The position numbers and the translations under genes are program-made. From contig NW_022098004.1 of assembly GCF_002288925.2 (NCBI RefSeq), positions 7,013,604 to 7,077,603 of the forward strand: DNA of 64,000 nt, given 5' to 3'. This document shows positions 23,846 through 36,230 of the stretch, piece by piece. The stretch comes from Delphinapterus leucas (Eukaryota; Chordata; Mammalia; Artiodactyla; Monodontidae). The notes beneath the pieces were generated by a model, which searched no databases, was not told the origin of the DNA, and was given only the letters and a program-made list of their open reading frames with translations. How positions within the stretch are numbered: the stretch's first letter is position 1; every line of letters starts with the position of its first letter.

Positions 23846-24384
23846 AAAAGAAAACCAAAGGCAAACTGGGGAAGGGCACTGCTGTTGACTCGGGCGACAG
23901 CCACCACCATCAGAGGAAAGCAGCTCAGCTCTGGGCCCGTCCCAGACATGAAAATTACAGAGCAGCGTCGCAGACATACCCCTGCCCTGTGTGTCATTCA
24001 CGCAGGAGGAATGCATCAAGACGCCCTCCCCCAGGCCGGACAGGGAACAGAGCTGACCTCAGAGAAGGACGTGGGGGCCCAGGCAGAGCGGTGGGAGGGT
24101 GGAGGCTGCCACACTCACGCCCACTGCGCAGATCAGGACAACGGAGGAGACGGGGTGCAAGCCCGTGCGGTGGACCAATCGGACGCGCGGGGAATAGCTG
24201 TCCTCACACACTCAGGATGAGCAGTGCAACAGGCCCCGGGCAGCCACTGGGCGGTCGCTGCGCAGCCGAGCCTGAGGCAGGCCCAAAGGGGCGAAAGGAG
24301 ATCAGGACACACAGTCCACCCTTGACCCCGTCTCACCAACCTCTGTAAAAGGATGTCAGATCTCGCCATGGCCCTGCTTCCCAA

Positions 24385-24770
24385 GGCACTGGGAATAAAA
24401 TCCAAGCTCCTTGCTGAGGCCACCGTGGCGATCGGCCCCTGCCTGCCCCGGTAGCTTTCCACCTCGGGGCCTCTGCACTCGCTGCACCCAACCCCTGAAC
24501 GTTCCTCCCCAGACCCCCACAGGACCGGCTCACCATCAGGGCCGCCTCCTCGGAGAGGCCTTCCTTGACTGAGCTGTCTACAGTATTCCTCCGGCCCGAC
24601 CGTCTCTACCCCGTCCCATTTCTGTCCTAGCACTTGTCACCTCTGAGAGGACCTTGGTGATTGCTGACTTGTTTAGTTGCTGTCACGTCCCCACACCCCG
24701 CCGTGAACGCTAAGCTTCCCGAGAGCAGAGGCCGTGCGTGGCACAGAGCTGCCGTTCGGCGGTGCTGAGT
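24385..24770 (+). mobile_element. L2 LINE 3' end
   Basis: 'ataaaatccaagctccttgc', 'cctcggggcctctgcactcg', 'gaggccttccttgactgagc' and 'ctaagcttcccgagagcag' follow the L2 3' order. Confidence 0.82.
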
Positions 24771-24914
24771 GGGTGGTAGAGTTCACCATCTACCCGTAAC
24801 CAGGAGAACCAGAGGCCGGACGGGCCAAATCCTCCACCCGCGGGCAAGCCGAGGGCTGTGGGAAGAGCGGAGAAGGCTAGCCAAGGAGACACCAGGAAGA
24901 ACACTGAACATAAG

Positions 24915-25110
24915 AATAGCTCCTCTGGACTGAGCCCCGTTGAGGTCCTGGGCCTCGTCCTAGGCTTGTTTTATGCGTTCTCTCACCGCATCCTGACCAC
25001 AGTCCTAGGTCACAAATATTACTACTGAGCTCACCTTAGAGATGAGGACACAGGCAGAGGTTAGACAGCTTGCCCCAAGTCACACACACCTGGTAGATCT
25101 GAACACAAGG
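24915..25110 (-). mobile_element. MIR SINE fragment
   Basis: 'gcgttctctcaccgcatcct', 'cttagagatgaggacacagg' and 'agcttgccccaagtcacaca' in reverse MIR order. Confidence 0.7.
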
Positions 25111-25137
25111 AGTGTAACGCCAGACAGCCTTTGAAGA

Positions 25138-25247
25138 TGTGCATGTATGTGTATATGTGTGTGTGTTGTGCGTCTGTGTATGGACATGCCTGTATATGTG
25201 TGTACGTATATCTATGTGTGTGTACGCACATGCCTATGTATATGTAC
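25138..25247. repeat. Imperfect (TG/TATG)n microsatellite
   Basis: Alternating ATGTGTGTGTGT, GTATATGTGTG and TACGTATATC blocks, with purine-pyrimidine alternation throughout. Confidence 0.85.
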
Positions 25248-25525
25248 ACCAAACATTACATTCCCTTTTCCTCCTCAAGAAAGGGCTTCCTTCCATACTG
25301 ATCTTAGGAGTCTCAGGGCCACAGCCAAGAAATGACACCAGAAAGTCGGGAATTGAGTTTACTTGAAAACTCACGGTTTGAACTTTGTGAAACCAATATT
25401 CAATCACTTTTGACACAAAATCATAGTTCCCTATGGTCCCCCCAGTGTAACCCAAGAGCCCCCCTTTGTGTGGAGTCTTAAAGGGCGGGCAGGGGCCAAG
25501 GGAAGAATACCAGGGCCAGGATCCC

Positions 25526-25553
<28 letters not shown>
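25526..25553. repeat. G28 homopolymer
   Basis: Uninterrupted run of 28 G on the plus strand. The CMIP pre-mRNA, from the minus strand, would carry C28. Confidence 0.9.
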
Positions 25554-25556
<3 letters not shown>

Positions 25557-26048
25557 CGGTCACTGCAGTTCAGGCCCAGCTTATCTTTAGCACTTTCTCC
25601 AGACACCCTGAGGGGAAAAGAAAGCTGCTTTGAGGTCAAACTTCTGAAACATTACACCACCTCTGAGAGCTGGCCTCTGTGTGCAGGTGCCACAGCGCGC
25701 AGGACGGGAAACACCAAGCAGAGGCCTGGAACCCTGGCCTCTCAGCCAGCAGCCTGCGTGCACAGAGAAAGCTCCGAACCCGGGCTGCTTCTCGAACCCG
25801 AACCCGACCCCGAAGCATCCCCGCGGGCGCCTCGTCCAAGGGCGGAGCAGCAGGGAGCAGAAGCTTGAGGCCACTGTATTTATCTAACTCTTCTCAACAT
25901 CTTTGTTGTTGTTGTTTTAAATTCTCTTCAAACTGAAACTGTCAAGAGTTGAGCCTGATAAATCTGAAGGCTGGAGAGGAAGTGGTTTGTCCTTCCTCCC
26001 GCTCATGACTTCTGCAAAAGATAACACACAGCTCTGGGTGAAATGTCA

Positions 26049-26084
26049 GGCGAGGCCAGGGCTCCCGGCGAGGCCAGGGCTCCC
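26049..26084. repeat. Perfect 18-bp tandem duplication
   Basis: GGCGAGGCCAGGGCTCCC occurs twice in direct succession (26049-26066 and 26067-26084). Confidence 0.9.
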
Positions 26085-26224
26085 ACCGGGGCCCGAGCCT
26101 CCGGACGAGGTCAAGGTGCAGGTTTCTCGGGTTCCCTGGCCCCCACGGCTTCAGGAGACAGGGGGAGCCAAAGGAAGCCCTCACCTTCGCCCCCCAAACT
26201 GGATTCAGGCCGGAGCCGCCACCT

Positions 26225-26400
26225 GGCGGCTCTTATACCTCCACAGCAGCCTGGGAATAGCGTGTTATTATCCCATTTTCCAGGCAAGACTACTAAGGGG
26301 TCAGGATGTAAATAACATGTTCAATTTTATCTCAATAACTTGCTAAGTGTCCCATACAGCCAGGGACTGGCAGAGCCTGACTCTAAAGCTCCAAGTCACC
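26225..26400 (-). mobile_element. MIR SINE fragment, diverged
   Basis: 'gttattatcccattttccag' and 'caagactactaaggggtcag' in reverse MIR order, followed by a decayed end. Confidence 0.5.
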
Positions 26401-26534
26401 TGCCCCGGGAAGCCGTCTCTGGCCCCTTCCTCCCGGGCTCAGGAGTCAGGTCCCCTCCTCTGTAGTCTTGGTAACGGCACTAGTCACCACAGGAACAACA
26501 AGATCTCTCTTCTTCTCGGGCACCAGCTCCGTGC

Positions 26535-26720
26535 TGCGCATGGCACTAACACGAGACGTGCACTGTTCTCACCAAATCCTCTCAGAAACCCAGAGGATTG
26601 GTACCACTATCTACCTCATTGTACCAAGGAGAAACAAAAGCTCAGAAAGGTTAAGCCACTCGCCCAGGTCACACAGCTGGCAAGGGGCGGAGCCCAGGGT
26701 GGGACTCCCAACTTGCTGCT
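26535..26720 (-). mobile_element. MIR SINE
   Basis: 'accaaatcctctcagaaacc', 'gaggattggtaccactatct', 'aaagctcagaaaggttaagc' and 'cccaggtcacacagctggca' are a clear reverse MIR. Confidence 0.82.
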
Positions 26721-27184
26721 CTGATCAGGAGCCCAGGGGTTCCTTTCGCCGTGGAAGACTGATCCCAGCCTTTCAAATACCAGACAGTTCTCTCCATTAT
26801 CTTGAGCTCGATGCTTCTGGCCCAGAATGACCTCAAGGGCTGGCCCCTTTGAGTCTTTCCACCAACACCAAACGTTCAGGGAGACAGGCCATTTCCTTGC
26901 TGGCAAAGAACTGAGCCCCACCCATGTCACCAGCTCAGCATTTCCCAGGTTCTCATGCCTAAGGATGACCAAGTCAGAGCAAAGAACGAGGTCCCTTCAA
27001 GTCCCAGCAGGAAGGAACAAGATGTTCAGGGCATTCCAGGGACTGGGCTTCCATCTTCAAGTCCACAGTCCTGAGCCCAGCACCCAGGACAGCTCACCCG
27101 GGCCCACCCCACCCAGCACACTCCTAGCACAAGGAGTGGCTCCCTCTCCAGGCAATGCTGGCCCTGCCACACCTCTGGGCTCTG

Positions 27185-27430
27185 CCAACGTCTCTCTTGG
27201 CCTGGAATGCTGTTCCCTGCCTTCTCCACCTGGCCGAAGTCAACCCCTTCTCTGATCAGCAGCCTTCTCCTTGGGGGACCCCGCTGCTTCCCCGAGCTCC
27301 CCATCACGTGGGGCATTAGATCCAACTGTCCCCAGCCCTCTCTCCTCGGGCTCTCTGTATTCCCAACCTTTGGCACCAAGCCTGGTACCCAGTAGGTGCT
27401 CCATAGCGCATGTTTCAGGCATGGACGCCT
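27185..27430 (+). mobile_element. L2 LINE 3' end
   Basis: 'cctggaatgctgttccctgc' near the left end and 'tggtacccagtaggtgctcc' at the right fit L2. Confidence 0.75.
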
Positions 27431-28779
27431 GAATGTCGAACGAGGAGCCCCTAGCACACACGGAGGACGCAGCGTGCACAGCCCTGGGGGCGTCTTCTCC
27501 CTTCGTTCCCACCCTACCTTGTGTAGAAGGCTCCGTCCTGTAAGGAAAGGAGGTGCACGGCTGGGGTTCGAGGCCAACCCTTCTGAGCCTGGCACAGACA
27601 CATCGCCTGAGAGCGTGAGAGGCAGGTGGGGGGGTAGGGAATGAGCCCACTGTAGTTTATTTCAGAGGCGGGAGCAGAGCCGATCCTGCGGGAAGGGGGA
27701 ACTGCAGCCCCCGATCCATTCCCGCACCCGCCTCCCCACCCTCCCAGCCCACCCAGCCCCATAAGGCCCTGTCCTGTCATCTCGGACTCCAGCGAGCCAC
27801 CGAGTGGCCCCAACTGTGCATCTCATGGTCTTGTGCAGCAGGGCCCAGGCCCGTGGGAGCCCTCGGATTCGAAGAGGGGCAGAACGGGGAGGCCCCGAAA
27901 AGTAAAGCACTCAATTCCTCTTCCTGCCAGACGTGAACCTGGGGTACAAATGGCACTTCTGAGGGGAGAGCTTGCAAATCCTCCCGCCTTCACATGGCAG
28001 GCATTTGTGGGGGGAGGAGAGCGGGGGGAGGGGGGCCCTTGTTGGGGTGCCCTTCCTACACGTCCCCCACCTGCCTGACGAGACCCGGGGTGGCCGTGTG
28101 CCTCCTGTGCAGGTGGGACCTAAGGCCAGACACTCAGAGACACTGAAGGGCTCAAGTGGGACTGACGGTGAGGCGCAAACCAGGTCCAGGTCCAACACAC
28201 ACAGTGGCTGGGCCCACACGGGCCGGGTGACACCCTGCAACCTCGCCAAGTCCTTTGCCTGATGACCTGGAAACTTGCTCAATTTAAAAACCTCTCTGTG
28301 CCCAAGGAGATCCCTGTCCCTGCCCCGTGAGGATGGGCGTACTTCGAAGGGCAGTCTGGGGGTTTCTGTCTGCTTATTTTCCTGTGTGTTCTGCTCATCG
28401 CAGCCGTCTAACCAGAGGGCCCTGGCCCCAACTGAGGCACAGGAAAAATGAAAGAGCTGGGCCCTACCACAGAGCTCCTGGAGCCAGCTGCAGATCTCGC
28501 CTTTGGCGTTCCCCGACTTGGTCAGGGAACAGGGCCCCTTTCATGGCTGGGCCCTTTGTTCCTGTTCCCAGGGAGAAGGGCGTGCTGGACAAATTCGGTT
28601 CATTCAACCAAAGCATCCAGGGAAGTGAGGCTGTGTCGAGTCCCCTACATTCACCGCCCTCCTGGCCCCTCTGCATTAACCAGTGGATTGGATGGGCCGG
28701 TTTTGCCGTTTTAAAACCACGTAGCCGGCAGCCTCATTATTCCGGGATCGCAGGAGCAGCAGCAAGCGTCGCTGAGAAC

Positions 28780-28960
28780 TCACGACGGGCACTGTGCACA
28801 GTGCTCCATGGGCAATGTCGCCGTTAGGCCGCATCGTAACTCGAGGGAGCAGACACACCACTATCTTTCGTATACAGACAAGAAAACTGAGCCTTGCACC
28901 TTGCCAAGGTCATTGCTAGCAAGAGGAGGAGCTGGGATTCAAACCTGGTAAAGTGCACAC
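28780..28960 (-). mobile_element. MIR SINE
   Basis: 'cacgacgggcactgtgcaca', 'gacaagaaaactgagccttg' and 'gaggagctgggattcaaacc' in reverse MIR order. Confidence 0.75.
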
Positions 28961-29099
28961 ATCCCTGGCCTCCAAGCAGCCAAGAAGTAGCCAGACTGGA
29001 TTAATTTTTATTTTTTTAAGAGAAAGAGAGAAATGAAGAGGGAAAAAAAAAGAAAAAGATGCGGTTTTCATCACATTTATAGCTATCTGAAATTACGGT

Positions 29100-29225
29100 G
29101 TTCTTTTGCCCAAGCGTGTCCCCTACTCTGGAACGTAAGGTCCTTGAAGGGGTCCTGTTTTGGTCACCCCACAGCCCAGCCCGTAGCCAGACACCCCCAG
29201 GAAACCCCCAGCAAACATCTGTGCA
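29100..29225 (+). mobile_element. L2 LINE 3' end fragment
   Basis: 'tactctggaacgtaaggtcc', 'ttgaaggggtcctgttttgg' and a 'gtagccagacacccccagga' segment match L2 near its 3' end. Confidence 0.6.
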
Positions 29226-29924
29226 GTGAGGGAACACGCACAGGGGGAGTAAACAGGGCCCTGTGAACCCAGCTTCGCAGGGAGAGCCTCCACAGCAGGG
29301 GGACAGCAAGGAAGCGGCACAGGGACGACGCAGCGTGCAGCATGCCTGTGCGGGGGTCCCACCCAAGAGGGCCCGACTCCACTCGATTACGTCGATGAGT
29401 CTCAAGCCTGCAGGCTGGTTAATTTCACTTATTCATTCAGCCCCTTCTCTACTGAGCGGGAAGCACCACCAGGCGCTGTGCTGGGCAGCCCTCCTGGGAC
29501 TCAGAGGGTCCAGCGGGTGGGGGGGGACGGGGCAGATAATAGGAAAGGGAACAGGCAAAGCAGGACACAGAGCAGTCACAGGCAGGGGGGCGTGCCCTGG
29601 AGGCAGTGCACAACATTCAGCTGGGTCGCAAAGAGCGAGTGGCGCCTCCTCCCCCCTCCCAGTGCCTTACACAAAGGTTTGCCCATTTCTGAATGAAGAC
29701 CTATCCACACTCCCAAACACTGTGCAGATACAGAGTAATCCTGTGTGGACGGAACAAACGGCACACGCAAACGACCGACATACAAAAAACATTAATTATC
29801 ATTCCCGGGTGTTCCCATTCTGGTTAAATCTTATTTTTTTCTTTTGTTTTGACTGTACTGACTAATTATTCTACAATGAACCTGAGTTCCCTTTGAAATG
29901 GGAGAGAAGGAGATGAATGTCTTT

Positions 29925-30691
29925 AAATAATAAATGTCCACGCCTAGGTATGTAGGCAAAAGAACTGAAACCAAGAATCCTAACAGGTATGTGCCCCATG
30001 TTCACAGCATCATCATCACAGAGTCAAAAGTTCATGGAAACAGGGACTTCCCTGGCGGTCCAGTGGTTGAGACTTCACCTTCCAGTGCGGGGGGTGCAGG
30101 TTCGATCCCTGGTCAGGGAATTAAGATCCCACATGCCTCTGTGGCCAAAAGACCAAAACATAAAACAGAAGCAATATTGTAACAAATTCAACAAAGACTT
30201 TAAAAATGGTCCACATCAAAAAAATCTTAAAAAAAAAAAAAAAAAAAAGAGCTCATGGAAACAACCCAAGTGTCCATCAACAGATGAACGGATAAACAAA
30301 ATATGGTCTACCCATACAATAGAGTACTATTGAGCTGTGAAAAGGAATGAAATTTTGATATATGCTGTAACATGGGTAGACGCTGAAAACATTATGCTAA
30401 GTGACACCAACCAGACACACAAGAGTATAAGTATCATATAATACCACTTACAAGATGTACCTAGAACAGGCAAATCCACAGAGATCGAAAGTAGGATAGC
30501 GGTTGCCAGGGGCTGGGGGGGAGTGGAGAAGGGAGAGTTATTGTTTAATAGGTACAGAATTTATGTTGGGGATGATGAAAAGTTTCGGGTATAGGTAGTG
30601 GTGATGGTAACACAACACTGTTAATGTATTTAATGCCACTGGATTGCACACCTACAAATGGTTAGAATGATAAATGTTATGTATAGTTCAT

Positions 30692-30693
<2 letters not shown>
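29925..30693 (+). mobile_element. Old LINE-1 (L1M) 3' end, interrupted by a CHR-1 SINE
   Basis: Left of the SINE: 'accaagaatcctaacaggta' and 'gccccatgttcacagcatca'. Right of it: 'caagtgtccatcaacagatg', 'acaatagagtactattgag', 'ggttgccaggggctgg' and 'gcacacctacaaatggttag'. This is one L1 ORF2 tail plus 3'UTR, ending in a CA run. All frames are broken. Confidence 0.85.
30043..30249 (+). mobile_element. CHR-1-like SINE with 14-bp target-site duplication
   Basis: Starts GGGACTTCCCTGGCGGTCCA, has a canonical B-box-like GGTTCGATCCCTGG and AAGATCCCACATGCC, then an A-rich 3' part. AGTTCATGGAAACA at 30029-30042 recurs with one change at 30250-30263. It inserted into an existing L1M copy. Confidence 0.95.

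Positions 30694-30721
<28 letters not shown>
30694..30721. repeat. (CA)n microsatellite at the L1M tail
   Basis: About 13 uninterrupted CA dinucleotides, probably grown from the tail of the adjacent L1. Confidence 0.9.
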
Positions 30722-30722
<1 letters not shown>

Positions 30723-30794
30723 CAAGTGCCTAAAGAAGACTGTGGCGCCACAGTGTAGATAAAGAGAGAAAACCAGAAGCTACGCTGGGAAAGG

Positions 30795-30875
30795 AATGGT
30801 GACCCGGGCAGTCTCTCTCCCTGGGCCTCAGTTTACCCAACTGTAAAATGAAAGCACGGGCCTAGATGATCTCAA
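30795..30875 (+). mobile_element. MIR SINE fragment
   Basis: 'ctgggcctcagtttacccaa' followed by CTGTAAAATGAAAG is the MIR core-downstream segment. Confidence 0.65.
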
Positions 30876-31484
30876 AAGGCCCCGCCTGACCAGACGTGGA
30901 CTCAGCGACCAGAGAGATCTCTTCCCTCATGTAGTGACTCAGAGCTGATTCAGGGAAGATGCTGGCAGGTATGTGCCTCCGGCTCGTGACACCAACCCCC
31001 AAGATGCACCTCTTCCAGGTAAACGGGTGGTACACACCTACTAGGAACAGTTCAGGCTCAGCCTGGCCTCTCATTATCCAAATGGCCACGCCCAAGCCAC
31101 CACCCCCAGAGCCCCAGTTTTCTCACCTGTGAGACAGGGAGACTGACGAGAAAGCCACCTCCTCTGCACCCCCTTCCTTTATATACCGGCCAGGGTGGCC
31201 GTGGAAGGCCACACAGGTGAGGCAGATGAAGCCCTAACTTCATCCCAGAGCCGGCTGCCTGGAGAAGGCCACCTTGGCCGGTGACTAGGACGTGACTAGG
31301 ATGGCAGGGACAATCCCAGCCACACCTGAGCTCAGCAGCAAGGAGGCTGCCGAGCTGGAGAAACAGAACTCTTCAGGCTTTCCCTTGTCCAACCAATGCC
31401 TACTCATTTTTCCTCAAGTGGAATCTTACCAGGGTGGGGACATGAAGAACACCGAGGAAGTCCCTTGAGGCCACAGGAGCAGCG

Positions 31485-31690
31485 TGGGACTCAGGGAAAA
31501 ATGCATGGATTCAGGTCAGCCTGACCTGGGTGTGACTTTCAGCTGTGCAACCAACAGCTGTGTGACCCCAAAGGCCAGGGGCTGTCCCCAGCCCTGTGAC
31601 ACGGGGACACTGCCCACCCGGGGGGTTGCAACAAGGGTGAGATGAGATGCATAAGCGCCTGGCACACAGTAGGTGCTCAAGAAATGGGAG
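31485..31690 (+). mobile_element. MIR SINE
   Basis: 'ggattcaggtcagcctgacc' at the left, 'aacagctgtgtgacccc', then 'gcgcctggcacacagtaggt' and GCTCAAGAAATG at the right. Confidence 0.78.
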
Positions 31691-33394
31691 ATTCCATTAC
31701 TCCGCCCAGCTGGACAGTCATCTCAGATCTCCCTACAAAATCTTCAGGGATGCAGGAAGCCTCCAGGCTCACGGCACACTTTTAAAGACAAATTTGAGAC
31801 CCATAAAAACACACCACCTCATGCCGCCCAGACTGCCAAATGTAGTGGGGATAATGAAGCAAAACAAAGGGAAAGTCCAACTCTTTTCTCCGGCTTAAGA
31901 ACACCCACATGCAAAAGTCAGGGGCAAAGCAATCACCCCAGCAAAACCCCAGGTCTAAACGTGAAATGGTTCCCTGGAGCCCTCTCTCTCTCAAGTCACC
32001 GAAATCATGCTTCAGTCCAGGGCGTGGCTAAAGATGGTGCCCCGGGTAGGGGGCACGGGGCGTCGGAAGAGTCGAAGGCAACGAGGGGACTCATTACTGG
32101 GGGGCCCTTCTATAAGTTACCAACCAAGGAAGACCCTGGCTTTCTCTTAACTATGCTGGTCAGCCTGCTTGAAGTCCTGTGTGTCCAGGAGGAGAAAGCA
32201 CATTAGAATTGTACTCATCCCGCACCTCACAGAAGAGCTCGGTTCACTTCAGCAGGATCTGTCAGGCAACCTCCATCACACAGGCTCAGTAAAAGCACCA
32301 ACCTTTCACAGAGCAAGGGATCCATGCTACTGAGTCCCAATTCCAAGCAACTGAATACAAAATCCACCATGGCCTATTTGGACACTCTCTGGACTGTCAT
32401 GCTTACTAGAGTCTTTAATCCTTGACTACCAGGGGTTGGTGGTCATTCTGTCCCCCGCTTCACAGGTCAGAGAGGTGAGGTGGCCCAAGGTCACTGTGCG
32501 CCGGGCAGGCTGAGCGCTGGGCCACCATCTGCAGTGCCAGCGGAGTCGCCCTGTGCTCGACCACGGCGCGTCTGCAGTGATGCTCTCTGCCTTATCAGAG
32601 TGAAGAACTGTTCTAAACCTTAAAATAAACATTTTAGGGGCAAGAACTACCAACCTTGAAACTCCAGACTAGGGTAAAAGAAAAAATCTTTTACCATAAC
32701 CAAGAAGACTAAACACAGCTTAACAAGCACAGAAAATGCTACGTGGACAAACCCACTTGCCCAGCCAAAGGAGCAGAACTCTGAATAAAAACCTTGACCT
32801 TTCATAATGAACCATTTTGCTTTTGTCATTTACATGTTTATTTCCGGGCAAAGTTCCATTCCATGCTAACTAGAGTGTCCCAGGACCCCTGGACTGATTA
32901 TAACCTGAGGGGTCCGTGAGTCAATCCCTAAAAATGCCTACACTATAGATGCTAAACTTTATAAGCCTGTCATCTTAGCATTTTGCCTGCAGAAGGGTCC
33001 ACAGCTTTCATCAAATTTCCAAAAGGAGTGTGTCCCTCTAAACGGTCTAAGACCCAGTCTCCTGTCATATCCATTCGGTCTCCCTGTCCCAATCAGCCCA
33101 GATACAAGGATGGAAACGAGATGAGGAATGAAAGAAAAAATACATCACTTCCCAAAGCAAGTCATGTGATGCATAAACAGGCCAGATTTAAGCGGCTGTG
33201 TTGTTAAAAAATAACAATAACACCACAATTTCACAGGGTCTCCAAGAAGCAAAGAGGAAGAAATGCAGCATTACTTGAATCTTTAAGGCACAGCCACTGA
33301 GGGGAGGGCCTTGTCTGCAGGGCTCACCACCACACGCCAGGACCAGAGCAGTCCTGGGCGCACACTAGGCCCTCCACCAGTATCTGCTGGAGGC

Positions 33395-33570
33395 TGAATT
33401 AACATTCCATGTCATTTATTCCTCACAACCCTGGGATGTAGGGATTACAATTTCTAGTTTCACAGACCAGGCTCAAAGAAGCCATGTGACTTGCCTGAAG
33501 TTACAACCAGTAAGAAGCAGAACTGGGATTTAAACCCAGATCCACACACTGCTATGCAAAACCCAGGTCC
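33395..33570 (-). mobile_element. MIR SINE
   Basis: 'attcctcacaaccctgggat', 'cagaccaggctcaaagaagc', 'gacttgcctgaagttacaac' and 'aactgggatttaaacccaga' are in reverse MIR order. Confidence 0.8.
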
Positions 33571-34204
33571 TTCCCCCACACCACACTTTGCTTAGATGGC
33601 GGACTTTTAACCCAAAGTCATCTCTCAACAGCAGGCTCCACAACCCCAGTGGCTCCCTTGAGGGTCATTTAACTTCTCTGGGCCTTGGGTTCCTAATGTA
33701 TACAGTGGGAGACATGGTGCATGCCAACAACAGTTGATTAGCAGTGGCTGTCTCCAGGCTCAATGGGAAGGATTGATTACGCCTGGGTTGATGAGCAATG
33801 TCTACCAGGGGCTAGGCAATGAGCAATGGCTGCACGTGTGTCATACATTCGCCATCCCAGAACTAGATGACCTGCAGGTTCTCTTCCAAGTCTGGCCGCC
33901 TCCGATTTTAACTATAAAAATTTTAAAGGGGGGGTATGGAAAAGGAAAGAACAGACTAACATTTTCCAACACCAGCCATAGCTAAATTCAGCAAGGCCAA
34001 AACTGGCTGCCCAGCCAGTCCTGCATGCTCCACGCACACAGCCCCGCCACATGAGAGGAAGTGGAAAACATCAGATCTGCTGCCTGCACCCCCAATAAGA
34101 CACCCTGTCCAAGCCAGAAGCAGCAAAACTGTGGGTTTGTCTGGCCTGGCCTGGGTTGTAAAACACCTCATCAGTAAGCATAGAAACCTCGCAGGGAGCG
34201 TCAT

Positions 34205-34400
34205 CGGGGTTCATACCCTGGCCCGACTTCCTACCCATCCTGAGCGCTAGGCAAATTACTTTACCTCACTAAGCCTCAGTTTTCTCATCCTGGACAATCC
34301 TCAGAGGATTGTCATAATGATTAAACACAACGTGCATCAAAGTTCTTAACACAACAGGAAGCCCATAGTAAGTGGGCAGAGAGCCACGGCTATCATCATC
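34205..34400 (+). mobile_element. MIR SINE
   Basis: 'caaattactttacctcacta', 'agcctcagttttctcatcct', 'gaggattgtcataatgatta' and 'gcccatagtaagtgggca' follow the MIR 3' half. Confidence 0.72.
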
Positions 34401-34693
34401 ACCATTTGTCTCTGAAGGGGGCATATTTTCAGAAGAAAAGTGTAAGAGCAAGAGATTAATTTCTTTCTCCCCACGTTTAGCATTACAGCCCATTTGGTTA
34501 CTACAAACTCTAAAAGGGAAGAGGCTCTGAAAACAACTCCATCCTCCTGAAGCTCCTGGTGTATCAGCCGGGGCCCTGGGGAGAAGCAGATGGCAGACAC
34601 AAAACGGTGTCATTTGAAGAAATTGTAACAAAAGGACAACACACCAAGGTGTGGGCAGAACACAGGGAAAACACAAGAGGTGGTTTTCTCCTA

Positions 34694-34800
34694 GGGTGAC
34701 CAAATGTCCTGATTTGCTTGGGACTGAGGGGTTTCCCGGGACACAGGACGTGAGTGTCAACACCTGGGCCCGTCCCGGGAAAGCCAGGACTCGGTCACCT
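34694..34800. mobile_element. Short MITE-like palindromic repeat
   Basis: About 107 bases with imperfect terminal inverted repeats: GGGTGACCAAATGTCCTG at the left and, at the right, a segment whose reverse complement begins AGGTGACCGAGTCCTG. CCGGGAC and GTCCCGGG occur inside. It resembles old nonautonomous DNA-transposon repeats of mammals; no family named. Confidence 0.55.
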
Positions 34801-36074
34801 CACTCCTACCCTATGTGCTCCTACCCCAAGGTCTGAAGGGACAAGCGAAAGGAGCAGTTACTGAAGCCCGGAATTGGGGGTGGGGGGTGGGGGGATGGTG
34901 ACAGGACAGGAGCCGTGACCAAGGGACGCTGCCTGCCCACAGCAACCCTGAAGGAAGAAGCCAAGGGCCTCCATCTCCCTGCAGGGTCCCCACTTATGAG
35001 CCAAGCCCACCTGGAGGCAGGAGGGCACAGAAGCCCGTGGATGAAGGCCACACAGCCAGGTCCTGGGCACAGGGAAGGGTGGTCAAGGACAGAGTGTTAA
35101 TCCTGGGATGGCCAGGGGGCCAGACCCCACCTCTCAGAAGGCTCCCTAGGGGGCCTGGTGGGGACTCAGAGCTCCCAATCTTCGTCCAGCAGGGAGAGGA
35201 CCCTCCTCCTGCTTTGGGATGGGAACACTGGATGGAACAACCAGATTCAAGCTCCGTGAAGCCACCCATCAATGGGCTTAGTTCTCGGCAGGGGTCCAAG
35301 GAAGAAGCCCCCTCCCCTGGCAGCAGGGTCGCAGTCAACGGTGGGAGCGAGGCTAAGACGACACAGTGAGCTCCCTCAGAAGTAGACGGCCTTCCCGGGC
35401 TCTGTCTAAACGGGGCGCTCTGTCACCGCAGACGCAAGTGGGGGGATCAAAGGTGGAAAGCTGAGGGCGGGGGGGGGTAGGGGTACGATATATACACAGG
35501 TGCGCCTCATGTAAGGGCCGTGAGTGGGCTCCCTACTGGCAGGCTCGGACCGGACACCACCATTCAAGGCCCTGTGCGTGTGTCAGGGGCAATATCGTTG
35601 AGAAAATAAAAGCGACTTTCAATTCTGTTTTTAAATCATATTTTCCAAGATCAAAATCTTATTTCCCAAGCACTGCTGCTGAAGGCTGAGGTGAAAACCA
35701 CCAATAATGTCTTAATCTTCCCAACTGCCAGTTTCTGTCTTGCCCAAGTCGGGGACACGGTGACTGGGGTTGAGTCCAGGACTGTGGTCCATTCCAGGTC
35801 CCGGTGCCCAAGGTCACAAGCACACACTGGAGATTCTCCCAACGGCTCCGAGGTCGCCAGGCAGGGCCGGGGTTTCCAGCAAAACGTGAGACCCTTTTCT
35901 GTCCCTGCGACGCCTGGGGCCTCTATACATCAAGCAACCGTATTCAGCCAGAAGCCTGTATTGCCATCGGGTACGGCTGGATGAGACACCTGCCTTCGAG
36001 AAGTTCACAGTCGAGCAGAGGCGGGAACGCAGTGGGCAGAGCAGCAGCCAGGACTGAGCTGGTGGTCGGTCATA

Positions 36075-36230
36075 ATGAGGCGCATTGACTGAGCACTGGC
36101 TCCGAGCCTGACACCACTAAGCGCTTTCCACGTGTGCAGCATCTCCTTTATGATTCGGATAACCCTGGGAGGTGGCCACGATTATCCCCAGCTTACAGAT
36201 GAGAAAACTGAGAGCTGGATCACACCACTA
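36075..36230 (-). mobile_element. MIR SINE
   Basis: 'gaggcgcattgactgagcac', 'aagcgctttccacgtgtgca', 'ggataaccctgggaggtgg' and 'acagatgagaaaactgagag' in reverse MIR order. Confidence 0.78.

Noticed and set aside
23474..24348. Overlapping 248- and 199-codon plus-strand frames
   Set aside because: Both run through a CHR SINE whose CpG-rich body lacks stops. The remainder shows no domain.
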